Source: Xanthocytophaga agilis
GTDB taxonomy: Bacteria; Bacteroidota; Bacteroidia; Cytophagales; 172606-1
Direction of reading: 5' to 3'
DNA: 64,000 nucleotides
Assembly (NCBI RefSeq): GCF_030068605.1
Contig: NZ_JASJOU010000002.1
Span: 496,001-560,000 of the forward strand
Of this stretch, positions 43,979-52,436 are shown in pieces. A program made the translations under genes and the position numbers. Position 1 is the first letter of the stretch; the number at the start of each line of letters is the position of its first letter. Under the pieces are notes generated by a model that had not been told where the DNA came from, did not search any database, and worked only from the letters and a program-made list of their open reading frames with translations.

Positions 43979-46564
43979 ATGATGAATACAAATAATCATC
44001 CCCCTCGGTGGTTAGATCGATTGTTAGAACGTTTTTGTGCGCCTCACTTATGGGAAGAGGTACAGGGAGACTTGCATGAACGTTATCAATTACGATTCAA
44101 CCGAATAAGCAAGACAAAAGCAGATTGGCTTTATTTCAGAGATATATTCAGTTATCTGAGACCATCAATTTTTAAACGCAGACATTCACCTAGACCTGTC
44201 CTTACAGATATGTTACGAAATTACTTCCTTATCGCCTTTCGCAATCTGACTCGTCAGAAAGCATTTTCAGTAATTAACATTCTTGGCTTATCTGTAGGGA
44301 TGGCTTGTAGCATTCTGATTTTGCTTTGGGTGCAGGATGAACTCAGTTATGATCGTTTTCATACACACGCCGACAAGTTGTATCGACTTACATCCCATAC
44401 ACCAGATATTCATGCAGCTGTTACCTCAGCTCCAACTGCAGCAGCAATGGTAGATAAAATACCTGAAGTAAAGAGTGCAGTAAGGCTATCTGATAATACC
44501 CACGTATTAGAAGTAGGTGAACGTAAATTTGAAGAGGAAGGGATTTATTATGCAGATTCAACTTTCTTTGATGTATTTTCTTTTCCATTGGTCAAAGGAG
44601 ATATAAAAACAGCATTAAATCGCCCGGATGGAATTCTGATCACAGAAAGAATGGCCCAGAAATATTTCGGACAAGAAGACGCATTAGGCAAAACCATCCG
44701 AAAAGATAATCAGGATGATTTTGTAGTGACAGGTGTACTGGCTGATATTCCTGCTACCTCTCACTTACAGTTTGACTTTATTCTACCAATGTCCTTTTTA
44801 GCAAGAACAGATAGAGATCTCAAGGAAAACCGATGGGGTAGTTTCAACTTTTATACATATGTTTTGCTTGATAAAAATGCAGATGCATCATCTTTAGCTC
44901 GTCTGAATAAACAGATCAATAACATTGTCCAAAAAAACATAAAGCTTCGTGTAGATTTTCAGTTACAACCTGTACTCAGTATCCATTTGAACTCACATTT
45001 ACTCAGAGATGTAGCAGGGAATGGAAATATTCAGTATGTACGCATATTCTCAGTAGTAGCTGTGTTCATTTTGATTGTCGCCTGTATCAACTTTATGAAC
45101 CTGGCTACAGCCAGATCTGCTAAACGTGCCAAAGAAGTAGGATTACGTAAAGTAGTGGGAGCTGATCGTTTTCAACTCATTGGGCAGTTTCTGGCTGAAT
45201 CTTCATTGATATCCTTTTTTTCATTGTTAGTAGCAATTGTTCTGGTCTGGTTGCTAATCCCATTCTTTAACATGCTTTCAGATAAGCAACTTACACTCAA
45301 TTTTTTAGACACAAGGCTACTCTTAATCATTGGAGCCATAGCATTAACTACCGGATTGCTTTCAGGAAGTTATCCGGCTCTGTTTCTCTCCAGATTTCAA
45401 CCTATCAAAGTATTAAAAGGAAATCTGGCAGTCGAAAATGGTAATGTGTGGTTCCGCAATGGGTTAGTAGTCTGTCAATTTGTAGTTTCCATTATTATGT
45501 TAGTTGGAACAGCAGTAGTTTACAATCAACTACAATTCATTAAGCAACGGAATCTGGGATTTGACAAAGAAAATTTACTATATGTACAGATGACAGGTGA
45601 GTTATGGAGCAAGCAACAAGCCCTCAAAAATGAACTAAAGCAAAATCCACTCACACAAAGTTTTGCTATTGCACAAGACCTCCCAACCAATTTGGGTACA
45701 GGAGCAGCTGATGTATCCTGGGAAGGGAAAGATCCTCAAAGCCAACCTATTTTTCCAACCATGGCTGTAGATGCAGGCTTTATTGATGTATTCAAAATGA
45801 AGCTACTCATTGGTCGAAGCTTTTACGTGGATTCAAAAGCTGATTCAGCAAGTTATATTGTCAACGAAAAAGCACTTCAGATTATGGGAATGAATATCTC
45901 GAATGCGGTAGGGAAATCACTCACCTTTGGAGGCATAAAAGGAACAATCATTGGTGTGGTGCAGGACTTTAACTTTAAGCCCATTCAACAATCTATAGAG
46001 CCAATGCTTATGCATCTCAATACCTGGGGAGGCAAAGTGATTATTCGTACTCAACCCAATAAAACAGAGGCAACCATTCAGGCATTGGAGTCTATTCACA
46101 AGAAACTTAATCCTGCCTATCCATTTACTTACCATTTTATAGATCAGGATCTGGCTAACCTTTACAAGACAGAAAACAGAATGGGAGATTTGTTCAATGC
46201 TTTTGCCGTATTGGCTATCTTCATTTCCTGTTTAGGTCTGTATGGACTATCCGCATTCATAGCCGAGCAGCGTACCAAAGAAATTGGGGTGCGAAGAGTA
46301 TTAGGTGCTTCTGTTGGCAACATCGTTTATCTGTTATCTCAAAACTTTACTCGTCTACTGTTATTAGCTATGGTTATTGCTACTCCATTAGCTTGGTATG
46401 CAGCAAACAATTGGCTGGAAGGATTCGCCTATCGAATCAATGTTGACTGGACTATCTTTCTAATTTCCTGTTTCACTGCATTAGGTATTGCCGCTCTTAC
46501 AGTGAGTTATGAATCTATCAAAGCTGCCCTGAAAAATCCTGTTAAAGCATTACGTAATGAGTAA
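43979..46564 (+). CDS. FtsX/MacB-like ABC permease with prefix domain, operon 1 third
   Basis: 861 aa, prefix domain then two FtsX units. It starts MMNTNNHPPRWLDRLLERF, so 43982 is an alternative start. It is the closest paralogue of the next gene: the coding DNA of the two is identical without a mismatch over 662 bp (45830-46491 here) and clearly diverged on both sides of that tract. FSFPLVKGDIKTALNRPDGILITERMAQKYFGQEDALGKTIRKDN is shared with the next permease with few changes. It ends NPVKALRNE. Confidence 0.9.
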   Translation: MMNTNNHPPRWLDRLLERFCAPHLWEEVQGDLHERYQLRFNRISKTKADWLYFRDIFSYLRPSIFKRRHSPRPVLTDMLRNYFLIAFRNLTRQKAFSVINILGLSVGMACSILILLWVQDELSYDRFHTHADKLYRLTSHTPDIHAAVTSAPTAAAMVDKIPEVKSAVRLSDNTHVLEVGERKFEEEGIYYADSTFFDVFSFPLVKGDIKTALNRPDGILITERMAQKYFGQEDALGKTIRKDNQDDFVVTGVLADIPATSHLQFDFILPMSFLARTDRDLKENRWGSFNFYTYVLLDKNADASSLARLNKQINNIVQKNIKLRVDFQLQPVLSIHLNSHLLRDVAGNGNIQYVRIFSVVAVFILIVACINFMNLATARSAKRAKEVGLRKVVGADRFQLIGQFLAESSLISFFSLLVAIVLVWLLIPFFNMLSDKQLTLNFLDTRLLLIIGAIALTTGLLSGSYPALFLSRFQPIKVLKGNLAVENGNVWFRNGLVVCQFVVSIIMLVGTAVVYNQLQFIKQRNLGFDKENLLYVQMTGELWSKQQALKNELKQNPLTQSFAIAQDLPTNLGTGAADVSWEGKDPQSQPIFPTMAVDAGFIDVFKMKLLIGRSFYVDSKADSASYIVNEKALQIMGMNISNAVGKSLTFGGIKGTIIGVVQDFNFKPIQQSIEPMLMHLNTWGGKVIIRTQPNKTEATIQALESIHKKLNPAYPFTYHFIDQDLANLYKTENRMGDLFNAFAVLAIFISCLGLYGLSAFIAEQRTKEIGVRRVLGASVGNIVYLLSQNFTRLLLLAMVIATPLAWYAANNWLEGFAYRINVDWTIFLISCFTALGIAALTVSYESIKAALKNPVKALRNE
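45830..46491 (+). repeat. 662-bp identical tract, copy A
   Basis: Identical base for base to 48440-49101 (offset 2610) when the two segments are read line by line. The first mismatches flanking it are in the codons after GRSFY and at 46492. It covers the last periplasmic part and C-terminal FtsX unit. Confidence 0.92.
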
Positions 46565-46585
46565 CTAACAAAGTCATATCGTATA

Positions 46586-49174
46586 ATGAGTAGAAAAGAT
46601 CAACCTCCTCGCTGGCTAGATCGACTATTAGAACGTTTTTGTACACCTAACCTGTGGGAAGAAGTGCAGGGAGACTTGCATGAACGCTATCAATTACGAA
46701 TCAAACGAACAAGCAAGACAAAAGCAGATTGGCTTTATTTCAGAGATATATTCAGTTATCTGAGACCATCCATTTTTAAACGCCGACATTCACCCAAACC
46801 TGTCCTTACCGATATGTTACGAAATTACTTTCTTATCGCCTTTCGCAATCTGACTCGTCAGAAAGCATTTTCAGTAATTAACATTCTCGGTTTATCTGTT
46901 GGTATGGCCTGTAGTATTCTGATTTTGCTTTGGGTGCAGGATGAACTCAGCTATGATCGTTTTCATACACACGCCGATCAGTTGTATCGCCTTACAATCA
47001 ATGCCTCTGGTGTTGATGCAGCCATAACACCTGTACCAACAGCAGCTTTATTGGCAGACAAATTACCGGAGATCAAAAATACAGTACGCTTGCATAGTGA
47101 TACCCATATATTAGGGGTAGGAGATCGTAAATTTGAAGAGGAAGGGATTTATTATGCAGATTCAACTTTCTTTGATGTATTTTCTTTTCCATTGGTTAAA
47201 GGGGATGTAAGAACAGCCTTAAACCGTCCGGATGGAATTATAATTACAGAAAGAATGGCTCAAAAATATTTTGGTCAGGAAGATGCACTGGGTAAGACAA
47301 TCCGAAAAGATAATCAGGATGAATTAGTTGTAATAGGTGTACTGGCTGATATTCCTAGTACTTCTCACTTACAGTTTGACTTTATTCTACCCATGTCCTT
47401 CTTAGCAAGAACTAATTACGATTTGAAAAACAATAACTGGAACAACTTTGATTTCTATACCTATATCCAGCTTGAAGACAAGACTAATACATCCCCTACT
47501 TCCTTAGCCAACCTTGAGAAACGCATTGGTAAACTTATCGAGAAAAATATACCACTTCGTGTAGATTTTAAATTACAACCTGTACTCAGTATTCATTTGA
47601 ATTCACATTTACTCAGAGATGTAGCAGGCAATGGTAATATCCAATATGTGCGGATATTTTCAGTCGTGGCGGTGTTCATTTTGATTGTTGCCTGTATCAA
47701 CTTTATGAACCTGGCTACTGCCAGATCTGCTAAACGGGCCAAAGAAGTGGGATTACGTAAAGTAGTGGGAGCAGACCGGATTCAACTCATTGGACAGTTT
47801 CTAGCGGAGTCCTCACTGATATCCTTTATATCATTGTTAGTAGCAGTTGTTCTGGTGTGGCTGCTGATCCCATTCTTTAACATACTTTCAGACAAACAAC
47901 TTACACTCAATTTCCTGGATACTAACCTTCTTCTAATAATTGGAGCAATCGCCATCACTACTGGATTGCTGTCAGGAAGTTACCCTGCTTTGTTTCTTTC
48001 CAAATTCCAGCCTATAAAAGTACTCAAGGGAAATTTGACCATAGCTGGCGGAGGCAGTTGGCTTCGTAATGGGTTAGTAGTCTGTCAATTTGTAGTATCT
48101 ATTATTATGCTGGTCGGGACAACAGTGGTTTATAATCAACTACAATTCATTAAGCAACGAAATCTGGGATTTGATAAAGAGAATTTGCTGTATGTACAGA
48201 TGACAGGTGAGTTATGGAGCAAGCAACAAGCCTTTAAAAATGAACTAAAGCAAAATCCGCTCACACAAAACTTTGCCATCTCTCTGGACCTACCCACCAA
48301 TCTGGCAACTGGTGTTGTTGATGTATTCTGGGAAGGGAAAAATCCTCAAAGTCAACCCCTCTTTCCAACCATGGCTGTTGATGCAGGCTTTATTGATATC
48401 TTCAAGATGAAAATACTTAGTGGTCGAAGCTTTTATCCTGATTCAAAAGCTGATTCAGCAAGTTATATTGTCAACGAAAAAGCACTTCAGATTATGGGAA
48501 TGAATATCTCGAATGCGGTAGGGAAATCACTCACCTTTGGAGGCATAAAAGGAACAATCATTGGTGTGGTGCAGGACTTTAACTTTAAGCCCATTCAACA
48601 ATCTATAGAGCCAATGCTTATGCATCTCAATACCTGGGGAGGCAAAGTGATTATTCGTACTCAACCCAATAAAACAGAGGCAACCATTCAGGCATTGGAG
48701 TCTATTCACAAGAAACTTAATCCTGCCTATCCATTTACTTACCATTTTATAGATCAGGATCTGGCTAACCTTTACAAGACAGAAAACAGAATGGGAGATT
48801 TGTTCAATGCTTTTGCCGTATTGGCTATCTTCATTTCCTGTTTAGGTCTGTATGGACTATCCGCATTCATAGCCGAGCAGCGTACCAAAGAAATTGGGGT
48901 GCGAAGAGTATTAGGTGCTTCTGTTGGCAACATCGTTTATCTGTTATCTCAAAACTTTACTCGTCTACTGTTATTAGCTATGGTTATTGCTACTCCATTA
49001 GCTTGGTATGCAGCAAACAATTGGCTGGAAGGATTCGCCTATCGAATCAATGTTGACTGGACTATCTTTCTAATTTCCTGTTTCACTGCATTAGGTATTG
49101 CAGCCATCACAGTTAGCTATGAGTCTATTAAAGCTGCTCTGAAAAATCCTGTCAAAGCATTACGTAACGAATAA
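46586..49174 (+). CDS. FtsX/MacB-like ABC permease with prefix domain, operon 1 fourth
   Basis: 862 aa, same architecture as the preceding gene and its nearest paralogue. The prefix domain differs slightly (ERFCTPNLWEEVQGDLHERYQL). The periplasmic region diverges most (TINASGVDAAITPVPTAALLADKLPE against the neighbour's TSHTPDIHAAVTSAPTAAAMVDKIPE), suggesting that ligand or partner preference may differ while the membrane units are kept alike by conversion. It is 21 bp after its neighbour, and a strong terminator follows at 49219, closing operon 1. Confidence 0.9.
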   Translation: MSRKDQPPRWLDRLLERFCTPNLWEEVQGDLHERYQLRIKRTSKTKADWLYFRDIFSYLRPSIFKRRHSPKPVLTDMLRNYFLIAFRNLTRQKAFSVINILGLSVGMACSILILLWVQDELSYDRFHTHADQLYRLTINASGVDAAITPVPTAALLADKLPEIKNTVRLHSDTHILGVGDRKFEEEGIYYADSTFFDVFSFPLVKGDVRTALNRPDGIIITERMAQKYFGQEDALGKTIRKDNQDELVVIGVLADIPSTSHLQFDFILPMSFLARTNYDLKNNNWNNFDFYTYIQLEDKTNTSPTSLANLEKRIGKLIEKNIPLRVDFKLQPVLSIHLNSHLLRDVAGNGNIQYVRIFSVVAVFILIVACINFMNLATARSAKRAKEVGLRKVVGADRIQLIGQFLAESSLISFISLLVAVVLVWLLIPFFNILSDKQLTLNFLDTNLLLIIGAIAITTGLLSGSYPALFLSKFQPIKVLKGNLTIAGGGSWLRNGLVVCQFVVSIIMLVGTTVVYNQLQFIKQRNLGFDKENLLYVQMTGELWSKQQAFKNELKQNPLTQNFAISLDLPTNLATGVVDVFWEGKNPQSQPLFPTMAVDAGFIDIFKMKILSGRSFYPDSKADSASYIVNEKALQIMGMNISNAVGKSLTFGGIKGTIIGVVQDFNFKPIQQSIEPMLMHLNTWGGKVIIRTQPNKTEATIQALESIHKKLNPAYPFTYHFIDQDLANLYKTENRMGDLFNAFAVLAIFISCLGLYGLSAFIAEQRTKEIGVRRVLGASVGNIVYLLSQNFTRLLLLAMVIATPLAWYAANNWLEGFAYRINVDWTIFLISCFTALGIAAITVSYESIKAALKNPVKALRNE
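48440..49101 (+). repeat. 662-bp identical tract, copy B
   Basis: Counterpart of 45830-46491 with no mismatches seen, including third codon positions, while the DNA on either side differs at many sites. Confidence 0.92.
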
Positions 49175-49218
49175 GAATACAAAAATTAGTGTTACCCAAT
49201 ATAGACCCCTATTTGCAT

Positions 49219-49260
49219 CAAACAATAAGAGCCTTGAATATCAAGGCTCTTATTGTTTGA
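49219..49260 (+). terminator. Strong terminator closing permease operon 1
   Basis: Perfect 19-bp stem (49219-49237 with 49241-49259) with a 3-base loop and AT-rich tail. Confidence 0.85.
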
Positions 49261-49285
49261 GCATATCCCAACACTTGTATCAAAG

Positions 49286-49312
49286 CGGACACCTCTTGTC
49301 CGTTAACGGACA
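49286..49312 (+). promoter_or_regulatory. Candidate PadR operator, locus 2
   Basis: CGGACA-N5-TGTCCG-N4-CGGACA with the perfect palindrome TGTCCGTTAACGGACA at 49297-49312. Same half-site order and spacings as locus 1 (38166-38192). Confidence 0.65.
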
Positions 49313-49356
49313 AACTATATACAACTCTCATTAGCAAAAACTTGCATTAAAGCTTA

Positions 49357-49396
49357 CCAGAAGCGTTTTTCACTTCTGGCAAACCATTTGTTATAC
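49357..49396 (+). promoter_or_regulatory. Hairpin and conserved block upstream of padR-2
   Basis: The short hairpin CCAGAAG...CTTCTGG (49358-49379 region) runs into the block TGGCAAACCATTTGTTATAC (49377-49396), which matches locus 1 with one change. Order operator, hairpin, block is the same in both loci. Confidence 0.5.
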
Positions 49397-49432
49397 ATTT
49401 ACACAACTAATCATTCTTTACATTAACTATCC

Positions 49433-49759
49433 ATGAAAGGAACCTATTTAGGAGAGTTTGAGGAAGTGGTTTTACTGGCAGTTGCCATACGGTCAGGGGA
49501 TGCTTACGGTGCAGCAGTCACCAGTGAGATTGAACAGCAGATGGGGCGGTCTGTGAATCTGGGGGCTGTCCATTCAGCACTGCATCGATTAGAAGAAAAG
49601 GGTCTGGTAAATTCTCAGATGGGTGGAGCCACTGCCGAACGTGGTGGCCGTCGCAAACGACTTTATTCTGTAACCATTGCAGGAAAAAGAGCACTGGAAG
49701 AAATTCACCAGCTACGGAATCAGATGTGGGAATCTATTCCTAAAACAGCCTGGTCTTAA
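49433..49759 (+). CDS. PadR-family transcriptional regulator (second copy)
   Basis: 108 aa, paralogue of the regulator at 38316: LGEFEEVVLLAVAI, LGAVHSALHRLEEKGLVNSQMGGATAERGGRRKRLYSVTIAG show about two-thirds identity by eye. It leads operon 2 and is followed after 10 bp by a permease. Upstream it has the conserved operator-like arrangement and the 20-bp block. Confidence 0.93.
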   Translation: MKGTYLGEFEEVVLLAVAIRSGDAYGAAVTSEIEQQMGRSVNLGAVHSALHRLEEKGLVNSQMGGATAERGGRRKRLYSVTIAGKRALEEIHQLRNQMWESIPKTAWS

Positions 49760-49769
49760 AGTTAAAATT

Positions 49770-52436
49770 ATGGCGACACCTCACCTACCAAGGCCACCCC
49801 ATTGGGCAACAAGGTTGTTGCATGGATTCTGTGCAGATCATTTAGTTGAAGAAATGGAGGGCGATCTAGAAGAATTGTTTCACCAACGAGTTCAGATTAT
49901 GGGTGAGAAGCAAGCCCGTATTCGATATGTACTAGATGTTTTAAGTCTGATACGCCTCTTTGTTTTAAAGCAAAAAGTTACTGAGTATTCACTTTTACCA
50001 AACTCAATTATGCTCCGAAACTACGCAATGATCGCCTTTCGCAACCTGGTCCGCCAGAAGGGCTATGCTTTTATTAACATTGCAGGGCTTGCTGTAGGTA
50101 TGACAGTCGCTATGCTGATTGGCCTGTGGGTATATGATGAATTGTCATTCAATCAGTACCATCAGAATTACAATCACATTGCAAGAGTTATGAATCAGGT
50201 TACAGATGAACAAGAACTTCACATTGGTAATAGTCTACAATATCCACTTGCTGTAGAACTGAAGAACGCCTATGGAGACCAGTTTACTCATTTGTTAAAA
50301 GCTTCATGGACACAATCCTATATTCTTTCTCATGGAGATGCAAAGGTTTCTAAAATAGGAATATACATTGAAGATGGAGCTCCGGAAATGCTGACATTAA
50401 AAATGCTCAGAGGTACTTGGGCTGGATTAAGAGATCCTCACTCTATTCTATTATCTGAGTCCACTGCTAAAGCACTATTTGGAGATAAAGAACCGCTTAA
50501 TCAATTCATAAAAATAAATGCATCCATAGATGTTAAGGTAACAGGTGTCTATGAAGATTTGCCTCAAAATACTGAGTTTCACGAAATACAGTTCTTTGCA
50601 CCTTTTGATCTGTGGGTTTCGATGAATGAATGGATTGAAAAACGGGCTGTAAATGACTGGAATAATCATTTCCTGCGCATTTATGCCCAAATAAAACCCA
50701 ACACCAGCTTTGAAACAATTTCCAATACAATCAAAGACACAGAACTTGATAAGATAAAAAATCTGGAAGGTTTACAAGAACAAGTAGCTCATCATCCACA
50801 GATCTTCTTACATCCTATGAGTCAATGGCACCTCTACGGATCTTTTGAGAAAGGTATACCCGAAAAAGGCCCTGTACAAATGGTTTGGCTTGTAGGTATT
50901 ATTGGTGGCTTTGTACTCTTACTGGCTTGTATCAACTTTATGAATCTTTCAACTGCAAGAAGTGAAAAACGTGCCAGAGAAGTGGGTATTCGTAAAACCC
51001 TTGGTTCTCTCCGAGAGCAACTGATAAGTCAGTTTTTGGGAGAATCTTATCTGGTTGTCATTTTTGCCTTTTGCCTCTCGCTTTTGTTTACTCAACTTTC
51101 ACTACCCTGGTTTAATGGGATAGCGAATAAAGATATGCATATGCTTTGGGGCAATTCCTGGTTCTGGCTAACAAGTATTGGATTCATTGGAATTACGGGT
51201 TTACTGGCAGGAAGCTATCCGGCTTTGTATTTATCCTCCTTTCATCCTGTTAAAGTACTAAAGGGCACATTACATATTGGAAGATCTGCCTCAACTCCAC
51301 GCAAACTATTGGTAGTACTTCAGTTTACAGTATCCGTCACTTTGATCATCTGCACTATTGTTGTGTATCAACAAATTCAGTTCGCCAAAAACCGACCAGT
51401 AGGATATGACAGAAAAGGGTTGATAACGATGGAAATGAAATCTGCCGATTTCTATGGTAAATACGATTTGTTACGAACTGCTTTACAGAAAACAGGAGTA
51501 GTGACAGAAATGTCAGAATCAATGGGTAAGGTTACAGAAGTTACCTCTGGCAATGGTGGATTCAATTGGAAAGGTCAGACACAAAACCAGGATAAAGATT
51601 TTGGAACCCTGACTGTAACACCTGAACATGGTAAAACAGTAGGCTGGCAGTTTGTAGCAGGAAGAGATTTTTCAAGAGAGCTAGCTAGTGATTCATCGGG
51701 GATGGTTATTAACGAAGCAGCAGCCCGATATATGGGATTAAAAAATCCTGTAGGTGAACCGGTATCCTGGACGTGGTCACAAAGTCAGAAAATCAAACAG
51801 TACAGGATTCTCGGTGTAATCAAAGATATGGTTATGGACTCACCCTATGAACCTATAAAACCCACCCTATTTTACATTCAGGGTTTTAATGGATCTGTAA
51901 GCTGGATCAATATCAGACTTAATCCTAGAGTAAGTACATCTCAAGCATTGTCTAAGATCGAGGCAGTATTTAAGAAGCTTATTCCTACTGCACCTTTTGA
52001 TTATCAGTTTGTAGATCAGGATTATGCCAAAAAGTTTGCAGAAGAAGAACGAATCGGGAAGTTAGCCTCTGTGTTTGCACTACTTGCCATATTCATTTCA
52101 TGCTTAGGCTTATTTGGTTTGGCGTCATTTGTTGCCGAACAACGCACCAAAGAAATTGGCATTCGGAAAGTGTTAGGGGCAACCATAATGAGCATCTGGC
52201 AGTTATTATCCAAAGACTTTGTTCTGCTGATAACCTTATCTTTTGTCATCTCCACCCCTCTAGCCTGGTATTTTCTCAACAACTGGTTACAAACATATGA
52301 ATATCGAACCCATATATACTGGTGGATCTTTGCTGTGACAGGTGCGGGAGCTTTAGTAATTACCTTGTTGACCGTGAGTTTTCAATCGATCAAAGTAGCA
52401 TTGATGAATCCGGTTAAGTCCTTGCGGAATGAATAA
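49770..52436 (+). CDS. FtsX/MacB-like ABC permease with prefix domain, operon 2 first
   Basis: 888 aa from the ATG at 49770 (MATPHLPRPPHWATRLLHGFC); a longer frame inside the padR gene is rejected. The prefix domain belongs to a second subtype, ADHLVEEMEGDLEELFHQRVQIMGEKQARIRY, with EMEGDLEELF in place of the EVQGDLHERY of operon 1. Two FtsX units follow; AEQRTKEIGIRKVLGATIMSIWQLLSKDF resembles the permeases at 38688 and 55077. It ends ATGAATAA, so its last bases overlap the next start codon. Confidence 0.9.
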   Translation: MATPHLPRPPHWATRLLHGFCADHLVEEMEGDLEELFHQRVQIMGEKQARIRYVLDVLSLIRLFVLKQKVTEYSLLPNSIMLRNYAMIAFRNLVRQKGYAFINIAGLAVGMTVAMLIGLWVYDELSFNQYHQNYNHIARVMNQVTDEQELHIGNSLQYPLAVELKNAYGDQFTHLLKASWTQSYILSHGDAKVSKIGIYIEDGAPEMLTLKMLRGTWAGLRDPHSILLSESTAKALFGDKEPLNQFIKINASIDVKVTGVYEDLPQNTEFHEIQFFAPFDLWVSMNEWIEKRAVNDWNNHFLRIYAQIKPNTSFETISNTIKDTELDKIKNLEGLQEQVAHHPQIFLHPMSQWHLYGSFEKGIPEKGPVQMVWLVGIIGGFVLLLACINFMNLSTARSEKRAREVGIRKTLGSLREQLISQFLGESYLVVIFAFCLSLLFTQLSLPWFNGIANKDMHMLWGNSWFWLTSIGFIGITGLLAGSYPALYLSSFHPVKVLKGTLHIGRSASTPRKLLVVLQFTVSVTLIICTIVVYQQIQFAKNRPVGYDRKGLITMEMKSADFYGKYDLLRTALQKTGVVTEMSESMGKVTEVTSGNGGFNWKGQTQNQDKDFGTLTVTPEHGKTVGWQFVAGRDFSRELASDSSGMVINEAAARYMGLKNPVGEPVSWTWSQSQKIKQYRILGVIKDMVMDSPYEPIKPTLFYIQGFNGSVSWINIRLNPRVSTSQALSKIEAVFKKLIPTAPFDYQFVDQDYAKKFAEEERIGKLASVFALLAIFISCLGLFGLASFVAEQRTKEIGIRKVLGATIMSIWQLLSKDFVLLITLSFVISTPLAWYFLNNWLQTYEYRTHIYWWIFAVTGAGALVITLLTVSFQSIKVALMNPVKSLRNE

